Assembly (NCBI GenBank): GCA_008508345.1 | Contig: QNGE01000944.1 | Span: 62,001-126,000, forward strand | DNA length: 64,000 bases | Reading direction: 5' to 3' | Source: Paragonimus westermani | Taxonomy: Eukaryota; Platyhelminthes; Trematoda; Plagiorchiida; Troglotrematidae | Shown here: in pieces, positions 36,289-46,349 of the stretch | How the letters are laid out: the number at the start of each line of letters is the position of its first letter | Numbering within the stretch: position 1 is the first letter of the stretch | Program-made: the position numbers and the translations under genes | The notes under the pieces: model-generated | Databases searched by the model: none | What the model saw: only the letters and a program-made list of their open reading frames with translations | Told to the model about the DNA's origin: nothing

Positions 36289-36819
36289 TTACTCTGCAGA
36301 CGCTTCTAAAGAACAAAGTAATCTGATGTCCCGTCTTACAGTTCCACCTGAAGTTCTTACCGACACCTGACGTACATGTCTGTCGTCACCAGGGAATACC
36401 TCGGTGACTATACCGTAGGGCCAAACACCTCTGGAGGCCCTTTCGTGAAGGAGAAATACATCGCCTACTTGAAGATCAAGCGAAGCTTTCAACCACTTAG
36501 GTGTAATCTGCAGCTGGGGTAGGTATTCACGCCACCATCGTTTCCAAAACACACTAGATAAGTGCTGTGCTTGTCTCCAGCTCCGTGTGTGACGTTCGCA
36601 CAATGTAACCTCATCTGTACTCAAGCCTATATTCGAGCGCAACAACAGCAAATCACTAGAACAAAGTACCTGAGGACTATCTGGATCATCATAAACAGGC
36701 ACGAATGGCCTGTCGTTCACGATTCGTTCAACTGCCACCACGTAGGTGGTAATTGACTCTTCATCCACTACCTGCTGTTGTGTTACCGATGACAGAACTC
36801 GTCTCACCGTTCGGATCAT
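36289..36819 (-). pseudogene. BEL integrase, C-terminal part
   Basis: 177 codons in frame with the ORF upstream and separated from it only by a TGA and two codons. It contains S-I-T-T-Y-V-V-A-V-E-R-I-V-N-D-R-P, L-C-S-S-D-L-L-L-L-R, W-R-Q-A-Q-H-L-S-S-V-F-W-K-R-W and S-G-G-T-V-R-R-D-I-R, the DUF5641-type C-terminal region of BEL integrases. It ends at a natural-looking stop about 120 bp before the 3' LTR. The catalytic glutamate region (E-E-M) lies just after the TGA. Confidence 0.85.
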
Positions 36820-36825
36820 TTCCTC

Positions 36826-37686
36826 TCAGGCCCCGCCCCGATGACTACCACCCGGAGGATTGAAGTACCAATCAATTCCCTGATTCGATAGCTTATCTGT
36901 CAACACACACTGGTCCAGTTGTCGCAGCCTTCGTTTTAGCTCCAAGTCTGCTCCAACAAAATTGGAACCGTCGTCACCGTAAATGGCGTCCGGCTTGCCC
37001 CGCCTCCCCAAAAATCGCACGAGAGCCATGGGAAAATAATCCGTAGATGTGGAATGGGTCACTTCGATGTGAATGACACGAGTCCGTAAACAGGTAAATA
37101 TGCAGTCATACCGTCTGAGATCGCTTCTTCCTATACACACCTTGAATGGGCCGAAACAATTCACCCCACGGTACCTGAATAAGTAACCGACCGTCAACGC
37201 TGTCATCGACGAAACTGGCGCCATCGTTTGAATGCACTGCTCCGCACAAACCCCTTTACAGTGACAGAACTCACTCAACACTCGTTTATCAGCCGCCATA
37301 CCTTTTAAAATCCAAAACCGTCTTCTGGTGCAGGCAAGTACATGGAAGACACTCATATGCCCTTCGGATTCGTGATAGTGACGTATCAAAGAACTTGTGA
37401 GAGCACCGTGACTAGGAATAATCACTAGCTCTACACCGTTTCCATTTTCCGATCGGATTCTACCGCCAAGATGCAGTGCTCCATCTATCAACGCTGGCAG
37501 CAATCTTTCATGCCTACCCATCTTACGAGGACTTACGGTTGACGATCTCAAGACCCTGAGTTCCTCGGAGAAATCGCGCTTTTGCACGAGCTTTACTAGT
37601 TCGAGACAAAAGGCATTGATTTTGCACGTACGAAGGGTTCCTAGTGCGATTGACGCGCTTTGTCCAGCGGATCTCACCATGCACAC
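36826..37686 (-). pseudogene. BEL integrase, HHCC and catalytic core
   Basis: 286 codons. An H-x-E-S-E-G-H...C-H-C-K-G-V-C zinc region is followed by the core. The first catalytic aspartate position reads G-V-N-C-F-G-P-F (codon 37159-37161), where the family has aspartate. The second, Y-G-D-D-G-S-N-F, is kept. The frame is stopped by TGA at 36826-36828, exactly where the family has the tryptophan of G-G-x-W-E, and then continues in frame. One point mutation explains the stop. The enzyme cannot be active as it stands. Confidence 0.85.
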
Positions 37687-37743
37687 AAAATTAACGTAAC
37701 GTGATAACCAAGCTATGGCTCGCAGTAACCTAGCCCGACGAGA

Positions 37744-37977
37744 TTACCTCGATTCCAGCTGGTCCAATATACAATTAAAGTCCGATTTCGTGATAATCGC
37801 ATGAGTGCGTCTAATTTTAGGGTCTTCTTTCAACAAACACAACGTTAGCATTTTCTGCCATTGTTCTTCTGAGTTCAACAGAAATTTGGAACCCCGTAAC
37901 CAGAGGTTCATCTCCTTGGTCAAGGCCTGTGACACTCCCCCACACGCCACATCCACCGGAATTAATTCTGATGACAC
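37744..37977 (-). pseudogene. BEL RNase H to integrase linker
   Basis: 77 codons: S-S-E-L-I-P-V-D-V-A, then E-M-N-L-W-L-R-G-S-K-F-L and L-L-K-E-D-P. This is the region between RNase H and the integrase zinc domain. It is in a different frame from the protease-RNase H ORF that precedes it, so at least one frameshift lies near 37980-38020. Confidence 0.8.
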
Positions 37978-38016
37978 ACGCCTCCACTGTGAGACAGAAG
38001 TAAGGTCGTGGATGAG

Positions 38017-38850
38017 TCACACACGACTAGCATCGAAAGTTGCCACACACGATGAGGTGTTCTGTAGGTATTGCAACACTATTGTAGAATCTTTCAATAG
38101 TAAAACGTTACGTATTGGAGTCAACTCACGAATAAGGAAGTACATTGGTTTGGACGATAGAACGGCTGCCTTTATCTCCTCATTGTTGTGAAATACCCAA
38201 CTATCTTGTCTCCACGGTAAACCTATCGCAAAGTGACCATGCCTGGGTACTACACTGCTATCAGTCATATTCAATGCTCGCTTGTCCTCCACAGAAGGCC
38301 CTTTTTTCTCCGAAGTGCAGCCGCCAGTGTGATCCAACTCATACATCCTTCGGATCGGATCATCCAATGATACCGGACGTACTTCGATGAGGTTTACACA
38401 GCGATCATTCCGGGCTTCGGTGCGACATGCACCTCGGAGACTCCGGCTGAAGATGGTCTTACTCGCATAAGGCTTGTTAATGCTGCCCAGTCTCTGCTCC
38501 AGCACCCAGTGTGCTTCAGGGACATCGCATCCTATCAAAATCTCCACGCCGGTTCTAGTCAATCTCTTGAAGGAAACACCCTTCAGGTGCGTCCATCTAT
38601 CTACTTCTGATTGGTGGGCAACGTCAGCCTCAGTCACTGGTAGCTGTTTCACCGTATAAACTGAATCAGATGTGATGGAATGCTCCTGATTCAACGACTG
38701 CAACTCAATCGATACCTTATTGCAAGATGTTGCAGAAGTTCCGTGTAGAATACGGAACATCATCTGGCAGGACTGTCCCTGCAAACCAATTGTCCTTGCA
38801 ATAGATTCATCGAGCAATGTAGTGTCAGACCCGTTATCCAGAAAGGCATG
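38017..38850 (-). pseudogene. BEL protease fused directly to RNase H (RT core deleted)
   Basis: The ORF opens with an aspartic protease start, F-L-D-N-G-S-D-T-T-L-L-D-E; the usual catalytic triplet D-S/T-G reads D-N-G. It passes through the region preceding RT (R-H-G-H-F-A-I-G-L-P-W-R) and then jumps, near 38185, to the RNase H end (A-A-V-L-S-S-K-P-M-Y-F, R-E-L-T, K-D-S-T-I-V-L-Q-Y-L). No Y-x-D-D box or RT palm exists between. The fusion is in frame over 266 codons. It implies an internal deletion of roughly 1 kb relative to full-length family members. Confidence 0.8.
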
Positions 38851-39145
38851 TTTTCACTGACGCTTTCGGGCCAACCAACCTGATCGGGACGAAGCCTAGA
38901 CACACGCCGTTTACATTGGACGTAACACCGCACAAGGATGACTGTGTCGTTTCCTCCTTATCCTGTTCGGGCTTATCCTCATGGACCAACGTATGATGGC
39001 GTCGACCACAACCCGGTACTGCACATCGTATCTGTACTCTGCAAGACTTGGCCACATGGTTCGCTTTTAGGCAAACAAACAGCGTTCGGTGTTCATCAGC
39101 ATTGCTTTGCGTTGCTCCAAAGACTGATCGCCGAACTAACCGCAA
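38834..39145 (-). pseudogene. BEL gag-protease junction with zinc knuckle
   Basis: 103 codons overlapping the gag ORF in another frame. It carries C-L-K-A-N-H-V-A-K-S-C and C-A-V-P-G-C-G-R-R-H-H-T-L-V-H, the paired knuckle and G-C-x3-H-H-x-L-x-H motif that precede the BEL protease. It ends with a stop, and the protease continues in the next frame near 38850. Confidence 0.8.
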
Positions 39146-39864
39146 TCGGATATATCGTGATTGCCCTTACAAACCGGACACCTCAAATTCACCTCCTCAA
39201 AAGGTACACCGACTTCGACGTTGCATCTCGAGTATCTGATTCCAGAATGTCCAGAGGATGGTGAGCTACTCGTCCTGCTTTCTGAGTGAGCAGCCGACTG
39301 ACCATACTGACTGGCGCTGCCAGCCAATCTTTTATCCACAAAACGTAACAAATCGCTAAAATTATGTTCTCTCCCGCACTCAGTTATACCATCGGCAACT
39401 TCTGCCCATCTTTCCCGCAGATGGTGAGACAATCGCTCAACTGCTTTAATGAGGTTTGTTGTGCAGTTTAACTTTGCACCGTAATCTAGCTGCATCAACA
39501 TCGCCTGAGAGCCTTTCATTTGGCTGGCTAGTCCCTGCAAGCCATCAACGTCGCCAGCGACTAGTCTAGGACCCATGAAAACCTCCTTACTTACCGCTTG
39601 CATAATATCCTGTCGGCGGCCAGACTGCTGCTGCAAAATCCCCATAGCCTCTGTAAAACCAGCCTCCTTTGGCAAGAGTGCACAGTGCTCAATTGCCCCT
39701 TTTGCCTTACCACGACAATAATGCAACAAGTACGAAAGCTTCGATCCTGCGTCAACTAACTTGTCTACGTTACCTCCAAAATCTCCGAGAAAGGTAAAGT
39801 AGTTCTCCGGGGACCCATTGAAACTATCCACTTCAATTTTCGGAGGACTAGCTCCAAGGACCAA
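39136..39864 (-). CDS. BEL gag-like ORF
   Basis: 242 uninterrupted codons. The N-terminus has I-E-V-D-S-F-N-G-S-P-E-N-Y-F-T-F, matching the gag domain of BEL elements (DUF1759 type, usually 'F-x-G-D-x-x-x-W-x-x-F'), followed by S-K-L-S-Y-L-L-H-Y-C-R-G-K-A. A zinc knuckle, C-P-V-C-K-G-N-H-D-I-S-D-C, is at the end. It is the longest open frame of the element. Confidence 0.8.
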   Translation of the reverse strand: MVLGASPPKIEVDSFNGSPENYFTFLGDFGGNVDKLVDAGSKLSYLLHYCRGKAKGAIEHCALLPKEAGFTEAMGILQQQSGRRQDIMQAVSKEVFMGPRLVAGDVDGLQGLASQMKGSQAMLMQLDYGAKLNCTTNLIKAVERLSHHLRERWAEVADGITECGREHNFSDLLRFVDKRLAGSASQYGQSAAHSESRTSSSPSSGHSGIRYSRCNVEVGVPFEEVNLRCPVCKGNHDISDCG

Positions 39865-39882
39865 AGGTCTGAAAGCACGCTC

Positions 39883-40191
39883 TCACGACTCGACAGGGTC
39901 TAAACAAAAGGGGTTTGTTTCGGAGGTACTCGGATGAGCAGGGCGGCATGGTGTACTGAACTTAGCACCGGCTGTCGAAACGTTCTCAGACTTCGCGACC
40001 CTACCCTGTCTTTTATGGAGTTCAAGCAGTTTACGTCTCACTTCTAGCTTTCCTACCTTCAAGACCAGCTCTTCCTCTAACAGGTCATCAGAAACTTCAT
40101 TCGAAACATTCATCAGAGCACGATTAAGCAAAACGGGCAAAACAACACTGGATTTTGACACACTCTCCATCTTCTCCGGTGGGGCTAACAC
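39883..40191 (-). CDS. BEL N-terminal gag coiled-coil segment
   Basis: 102 codons with a charged helix (L-L-E-E-E-L-V-L-K-V-G-K-L-E-V-R-R-K-L-L) typical of the N-terminus of BEL polyproteins. It is separated from the gag domain by a stop, and the two may once have been one frame. Confidence 0.6.
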   Translation of the reverse strand: MLAPPEKMESVSKSSVVLPVLLNRALMNVSNEVSDDLLEEELVLKVGKLEVRRKLLELHKRQGRVAKSENVSTAGAKFSTPCRPAHPSTSETNPFCLDPVES

Positions 40192-40202
40192 CGTCCCTAT
40201 CG

Positions 40203-40580
40203 CTATCCCTGGGCCGGATCCTGCTTAGCCCTAAGGACCCCAAACAAACAACAATCATGCTCCGCAGCACTCGGTTCAGGTGGGACCCTAGCATTAGGAA
40301 AGTTTTTAGAATTACTTGAAACCTTCGGCATGAAAAGATCGTTCGTAAACTTCAAAGAATTAGGATTAATAGAAAGGGAGACATCACCGCAGTCATGGGT
40401 ATTCAAATGATTCTCGTCCAATATGGGGAATGGTTCATGGAACATTGCAGCGGCCTCGATTGGTAAAGAAGTGCTTGACCGTCCGGTATAGAAACGCTGG
40501 TGACGGGTGGCAGCATCAGCGTCGATAACGCCATGATTGTCAGAACCGGTAGAACCTTCCACAATGTCCGACTTCGTCAT
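40203..40580 (-). CDS. BEL 5'-most ORF, unknown function
   Basis: 125 codons, the first open frame after the 5' LTR, starting M-T-K-S-D-I-V-E-G-S. No domain is recognised. It may be an N-terminal extension of the polyprotein or leader sequence open by chance. Confidence 0.4.
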   Translation of the reverse strand: MTKSDIVEGSTGSDNHGVIDADAATRHQRFYTGRSSTSLPIEAAAMFHEPFPILDENHLNTHDCGDVSLSINPNSLKFTNDLFMPKVSSNSKNFPNARVPPEPSAAEHDCCLFGVLRAKQDPAQG

Positions 40581-40654
40581 TCTTACAGAATGCCGGAAGT
40601 CTATGACTGGATTGCGTTCTTATTCGTCCTTGTTAGAGTGCAAACGTCTCGGCC

Positions 40655-40676
40655 AGATGTTGACGAATTCCAGTAC
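40655..40676 (-). promoter_or_regulatory. Possible primer binding site
   Basis: Four bases after the 5' LTR on the element strand the sequence reads TGGAATTCGTC. TGG is the expected start of a site complementary to a tRNA 3' CCA end. The tRNA was not identified. Confidence 0.35.
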
Positions 40677-41224
40677 TATTGAATCGTTCGCTGACGAATC
40701 AAGTTCACATCGATTTACGCGTATTCTGTCGATCCAGTAAATGCCTCTCGATATTCAACGACAGAGATAATCTATCCTCAAAACGGTTAACGAGAAGGCG
40801 CCCGTAATAGCTGGATTTAATACGATACTCGAATGTGAAAATCCTCAGAAATCAAAGAAAGAAAGTACCCGCACGACAAATTGACAACCAGGCACCGATC
40901 AACAACGGTGGACGATAAAACGGATTAAGCTCACTCAAACAAATGGTCATTGGTTTAATCAGAGCAAAACGACTGTTCATGCATCGAGAAATGACGGAAA
41001 TCATAAGTTGCTCAAGGAAAATATGAAGGGAGAATGTCTAATTTCGGTATCTGGAAGTATACAAGGCTCGGAATAGATAGGGGTAAGGGAAACGGTCAAA
41101 GTAGGTTGTGTAAGAAGAAGGATGAGTAATGTATCTAATTTGGGGAAGTGAGTAAAGCGTAGGCCACCTCTCAACATCAAGCAAACCTCAGCAATCTCAA
41201 AATAACGCAACAAACCTTGACAAA
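40677..41224 (-). repeat. 5' LTR of the young BEL element
   Basis: Partner of 35620-36167, 547 of 548 positions identical by direct reading. It would contain the element promoter; I did not recognise a TATA box with confidence. Confidence 0.9.
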
Positions 41225-42900
41225 TTTCACAGGAAACAACGTTTCGTCATTCAGTATTCTGTCGGTCTCAATCAGGTAGGTGTACGTAACGTCATTTGAC
41301 AGCACTTGTTGCCCTACCACAGCACGTATAACTCGTCGAACCTCCCGATCCGTGCTCTCTCATTTTCCATCTCAATGACTTGCGCGGGGATTAGAATGCC
41401 AATCTATACCACGAACCACTGGAATCTGATGGTTTTTTCCTGGTCAAAGTCAAGTGATTTTTCCCTACACTCTGATTTCGCACCTACAAAGTTATCTTTG
41501 TTGGTAACTTCCGGCACAGCTGGCAGTCAGTAAACTTCATCGGAACCGTTAAAAGCGAGTATGTTGACGTGGGCAGTGTTACATCGAACTCTATGGCTGT
41601 TGTTCTCGAATAAATGAAGTGACAGCCAAATCATTTACAAATGCTCATCCCAATCCGAAACACCAGAGGTCTAAAATAACCCACGTCAGACGTTGCAAGC
41701 AGGGTGCCACCGCCTGTTGTACAATCACAGGGAAGTGGGGTCACCACTTGTTGGCATGTCTATGCCGGCAACATTTTGCATTTTGGAAACAAGTGGCGCA
41801 CACTAACCATGCCCTTGACAATCCGAAGCCTCCTTGGGATATACGGTAAAACTTGACTATATCTCATGCTACTTTCAGTCTCACGATTGTGTCGGATAAC
41901 CATGTCCGTACCAACTCCGTGTGATGGGAATATCATCATTCGAGTACCACGGTGAAGTCCGGTTGAAACTTTTTCACCGTTCACGATGGCAGGCTTTAGT
42001 CGGTCCAATGCACCCCGTCGGCCGTTGGGGGTTCTGTATAGTTCCCTCTAAAGGCGCTCTGCTACTCTAGTCGAAAGATGAAATATGCTGGATCCAGTTC
42101 TAACTTAAGCAGGAGACTCAACAGCCTTCATACAATTATAAAGTAATAATTGGAACGTTTGAACCGTGATCTTGCAGAGAGTGGGGTGCAACGATGTGAA
42201 AAATTCAAACGAGTTGCACGTACCGCTGCACGTTGTTAACGCTAGCTCCCTTAACTCCAGTTCCTTCGCTTGAAGCTGTTTGGGCAGCCTGTCAGGTTAT
42301 CTCGGATTCTCAAATCACCACAGAAAGATCAAGCCAATCGTCCACGTGTATGTTTCTTCAGGACAAGCATCGCAGGTTTCTCACGAAACTGCATCCGTCA
42401 AGTTTGATTCGGACACAACGTGTTGCCATCGGCGGCTCTACGTATAGTCACGAATTGGTTCAACGCGGTTGAGTACAATTGTGACAAAGCGACAAGTAAC
42501 GTTTCTCGAGTGCTCCAAGACGACGACGAAGTCTGTCTGAGGTGTGATTTCAAAGCTTGCCTTGAGCTCCGTCATTTGAACCCAATGAATTTTGCGGCCG
42601 ATACCGCGCCTGTAAGTTCTGACTTTGGACGAGACAAGGACTTTAAAGATGCAACCCGGGAGTTTTGTACCAGGAGGCAGTAGGAATTGCTCTCATCTTC
42701 TAAGGTGTCTCGGAGGTAGCCAGCTGTCCAGTATGCCGTCTCAGTAGCGTCGAAAAACATGTTACTTCGAGCAAGCTGGCACCTTCCCGTGAAGTCTGAT
42801 ACCGTTGTGAACCGGGAAGACGGAGAGCACAGAAGTTGTTTATTTGGGGAAACCAATACACGACTTATGCGTCTCAACGAGACTACGAACAGAATCACTC
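41225..42900 (-). pseudogene. Older BEL element, RNase H and integrase (before the insertion)
   Basis: Minus strand from 42900 down: F-F-D-A-T-E-T-A-Y-W-T-A-G-Y-L and S-L-K-S-L-S-R-P-K-S-E-L-T at 42572-42790 (RNase H), then L-H-R-G-T-R-M-M-I-F-P-S-H-G-V and I-V-K-G-M-V-S-V-R-H-L at 41760-42008 (HHCC zinc region), then G-Q-Q-V-L-S-N-D-V-T-Y-T-Y-L-I-E-T-D-R-I at 41240-41330. It breaks off after F-P-V-K at the LTR border and resumes at 35619. It is more decayed than the young element and belongs to a different BEL lineage by sequence. Confidence 0.75.
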
Positions 42901-42949
42901 AGTTGCACGCCACACTCGTCTGAGGATGCTCCAGTCACTTTGAACACTA

Positions 42950-43480
42950 TGTCTCAGTTCAGTCATGTGGCGAAAGCCATTGTACGTGAAGCTGCCCTCC
43001 AATTATCCTTCCTATATTTTTCCCGTTTTTGTCCCGCGATCATTTCGATCCATGCTTCTACTGAATGGTTGTGTAACGTCATTGACATTATGGACGATAT
43101 TCTGGAATTTCCAGAATTCACGAATCCCACGAGCAACTGAAAACAGCCGTAATCAAGTGTTGCTCTGTCTGATCGTCAGCGTATTTCACTCCTTATTAGT
43201 GCAACCGAGCTCGGTAACCATAAGCCATCGCAGCTCCTTCACCACATTCAGTGGGTTACAGGCTCCACACACATAGGAGAGGCTCTACTAAGAGAGATGT
43301 GGCTACAGCGTTTGCTTAAATATGTGTAAAACATCCCTTGCGCAAACCCATCAGCAACCTTGTCAACCTTGGCTTATGTCGCCGACCGGATCGAGTAACA
43401 TACGGCACAGCTGTTTTCCAAACTCAATTTGAGTAGTCAGGGCGCAATCGCCACTTTGAATGCTCAAGCTGCAAGCCTTA
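42950..43480 (+). pseudogene. Gypsy gag remnant
   Basis: One frame of 43150-43400 gives L-L-H-H-I-Q-W-V, E-A-L-L-R-E-M-W-L-Q-R-L and T-L-A-Y-V-A-D-R-I. This matches the gag pattern 'L-L-R-x-M-x-x-L...L-K-E-L-F-L-Q-R-L-P...L-A-x-L-A-D-R-I'. A stop lies between the last two blocks. The start of gag is not clear. Confidence 0.6.
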
Positions 43481-43709
43481 CTAGAAAAATTCAGGCAATA
43501 ATGAAGCAGCGTTTGAGGTCACGCTCGACTACCCCCACTTGATGACACAGTAGCCAATCAGGGTCGTGTGATTCTCGTCAGCCGCCTACGAACGCTAATC
43601 CGGATCACTGCCGGCATCATCGGTAATTGGGTCAGAAAGCCCGACGATGCCGGAAGCCTCGTACTTTCGGTCCGGGCATCAAACAGGGCAACCAAATCCA
43701 CATGGATAA

Positions 43710-44223
43710 CGATGTAACTTGTCCGCCTGGTCGTCTGTTCTTTCCGGAAGATCACGAGTATGGGATCCGCTATCTTATTGACACGGGCGCCTAGGTCAGC
43801 GTGAACCCACCTGAGGCAGCCAACGGAAGCTCAGCGCTTTTGCACACTCGATTTGGGTCTCCGCTGGATTGTCGACGACAATTGGTGACTATCAGCATCG
43901 ACCTTATCCAGCACTTCGACCTTTTGGTAAATTTCAGACTACACCGTTTAGTCGACCAAACGACAAAACTTACGGTTATCGTGATTTTGACCGATAAAGT
44001 GTCAGTCAGTCCCGTATATCAAAGCTCTATGAAATTAAACTCCTTTAGTTCTTTAATCGATAAGTATTCGACTGTTTTCCGATGGTCCTCATCTCTACCT
44101 GCCGTCAGAGGTTCTACGGGGCACGACATAGTCGCGACAGGCCCGCCAGTGTTCGCCAAAGCTCGTAGGTTGACACCAGACAAGCTTAAAATAGCCCGGG
44201 CTGAGTTTGAGCATCTGCTTTAG
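43710..44223 (+). pseudogene. Gypsy protease and RT-proximal segment
   Basis: The frame reads R-L-F-F-P-E-D-H-E-Y-G-I-R-Y-L-I-D-T-G-A, the aspartic protease active site (D-T-G), then TAG at 43792-43794, then V-S-V and 140 open codons. These run through the protease into G-P-P-V-F-A-K-A-R-R-L-T-P-D-K-L-K-I-A-R and A-E-F-E-H-L-L, the block that precedes gypsy RT. Apart from that stop the frame is intact. Confidence 0.8.
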
Positions 44224-44751
44224 CTCGGAATCATCCACCCGTCCAGTATCCCTTGGGCCACTCCACTCCACACAGTTCCTAAATCATAGGGAGATTGACG
44301 CCCTTGTGGAGTTTAGCGTTCGCTCAACAACGCCACAACACTGGACAGGTACCCAATCCCGCATAAACAGAACATCACAGCTAGCCTTCATGGTACCCGT
44401 GTTTTCTCGAGAATTGATCTGGTGCGCGCATACCATAAGATACCGGTTGCGGACGAAGATATCACCAAGAAAGCCGTCATCGTACCATTTGGTTTATTCG
44501 AATTTCTAAGTATGCCGTTTGGTTTGCCAAACGATACACAGGCGTTTCAATGTTTTATCGACGAAGTCACACGGGGTATGGATTCCGTCCACCCTTACAT
44601 CGACGACCAATTAGTTGCAAGCGCTTCTGAAGGGGAACACCAGATTCATCTGCGCCAGCTCTTCGACAGATTAGCAACTTTTGGCATAACGATTAGTGCA
44701 GAAAAGTGTTTTTGGCCAGTCAGCAGTAGAGTTTTCAGGGCACCACGTTGA
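44224..44751 (+). pseudogene. Gypsy reverse transcriptase
   Basis: 44422-44751 is an open frame with V-R-A-Y-H-K-I-P-V-A-D-E-D-I, K-A-V-I-V-P-F-G-L-F-E-F and M-P-F-G-L-P-N, then the catalytic Y-I-D-D at 44596-44607. 44224-44420 holds the fingers (L-G-I-I-H-P-S-S) in shifted frames. The catalytic box is kept but the ORF is broken upstream. Confidence 0.85.
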
Positions 44752-44845
44752 TCAGCACGTTATTCGACCGTTAACCGACGAGGTAGGATTAATCCGCGAT
44801 TTTCCCCATCCTACCACCCTCACCGCTATTCATTGATTTAACGGG

Positions 44846-45300
44846 ATGGTCAATTACTATAGGCGGTTTATACTACATTGCTCTCAGTTTATACAGCCTT
44901 CAACCGATTTATTCCGCGGCCGTGTCAACGGAGTCGTAGAGTTATTACCAACAGTCATCGAGTCGTTCGATAGAATTGAGGACGCATTAGTCACCGCCGT
45001 TATGTTGCACCACTTCAACTCAGCCGCGGAAATAAGTATAGCTGCTGACGCTTCAGCACGACGTTCTTCAACAGTTCGTCGATGGACTCTGAACACCGCT
45101 TGCTTTCTCTTCTAGATGTTTGCTTAGGGCTGAAACTGAGTATAGCACGTTCCGTCGTGAATTGTTAGCAATTTACAGGACCGTTCATCACTTCTAAAAG
45201 GCCCTCGAGTGAAAGCAGTTTGGGATTTTTACTGACCACAAACCGTTGGTTTTTGCCTCTCGCAGTAGGTCTGAGAGACATTCGCCTCGCGAAATTTGAT
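44846..45300 (+). pseudogene. Gypsy RNase H
   Basis: N-Y-Y-R-R-F-I, then A-A-E-I-S-I-A-A-D-A-S, the connection and start of RNase H with its first catalytic aspartate. Beyond 45115 the match continues in other frames (F-T-D-H-K-P-L-V at about 45230). Confidence 0.75.
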
Positions 45301-45499
45301 ATTTGGACATCGTATCCCAGCTTACTTCTGGTGTACGACATGCTTCTGGAGGCGATAACGTTGTGGCTGGCGCTTTATCCGGAGTGTCGGCACTAGCTGG
45401 TCACGACTCAATCGACTTAAACACCATAGCCAACTTACAACGTTCGGGAAATGATTTCCGCACCTCCCACCAACAATCAGCTCTACGGCTGACTGATCA

Positions 45500-46349
45500 A
45501 CCTTTGCTAGCGTCTGCAGACATTATCCTTTGCGATACCTCTACTGGACATCCACGTCCAGTAGTTCCTATTATTTCCTGACGATACGTGTTCGACACTC
45601 TATACAACACCGCCCATCCTGGCATCCGGGTCACGGCCAAGTCCAGTTCCGACAGATACGTCTGGTCTGGTATGCAAAAGGATCTTCGTACGTGGGCACG
45701 ATCTTGCCTAGCTTGTCAATAAGCCAGGCTTCACCGCCCCGTGTCGGCCCCGATTGACCGAGTCCCTTCGAGTACATCTCGACTTGCACATCTCCACATC
45801 GACATTGTAGGTCATTTACCACCTTCCAGTGGCATGATCTATCTCTTGACGATGGTAGATCGTTTCACGCGGTGGCCACAGGCCGTCTCCACACCCGCGT
45901 CCGTTCTGAGACCGTAGGACGAGCTCACTGTTGAGCGTTGGGTAACATCTCATGATTGCCCGTCCACGGTTATGGTCGGCTGTTGCCTCTAATTCGAGAG
46001 CGATTCCTTTGTGGAAACACTGAGCGCACTTGGGTGTCATCGCACGTGGACTGCGGCATACTACCCAGCTGCAAACATTATGGTCAAACGCTTCTACCGA
46101 CAACGGAAAGCACCCCTCGCCTGGGTCAATGCAACCCGTTTGACGGAAGCCCTGCCAATGGTTTTACGCGGCATCCGCGCCGCCCTTAAGGCCGATCTTC
46201 ACATTTCCCGAGTCGAGCTCCTGTACGGCCATCCACTGCGCTTTCCTGGCGATTACTTCTCATCCGCCACTGGAGCCCCGCGGAATGATGCTTCTTACGC
46301 CAAACAGTTCGCTTCGCACATGCGCCGCCTCCGTGTCACGGACACATGA
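45500..46349 (+). pseudogene. Gypsy integrase
   Basis: W-A-R-S-C-L-A-C-Q (zinc domain end) with a stop right after, then L-H-I-D-I-V-G-H-L-P-P and M-V-D-R-F-T-R-W-P (first catalytic Asp), then after shifts L-G-C-H-R-T-W-T-A-A-Y-Y-P-A-A-N. The next block reads M-V-K-R-F-Y-R; the family has M-V-E-R-F-H-R, so the catalytic glutamate is a lysine (codon 46086-46088). 46011-46349 is otherwise open. Confidence 0.8.

Larger units (their letters stand above)
35620..41224 (-). mobile_element. Young BEL/Pao LTR retrotransposon, internally deleted
   Basis: A 5605-bp element on the minus strand with 548-bp direct LTRs that differ at one position. Between them run gag, protease, an RNase H fragment and integrase in the BEL order, with stops and frameshifts. 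The reverse transcriptase core is missing. It lies inside an older BEL integrase gene. I could not find a clean target-site duplication: the bases beside the LTRs (GTGAG on the left, TTTCA on the right) differ. Confidence 0.9.

Noticed and set aside
37805..38191. 128-codon + strand ORF
   Set aside because: Shadow frame opposite the BEL protease-RNase H region.
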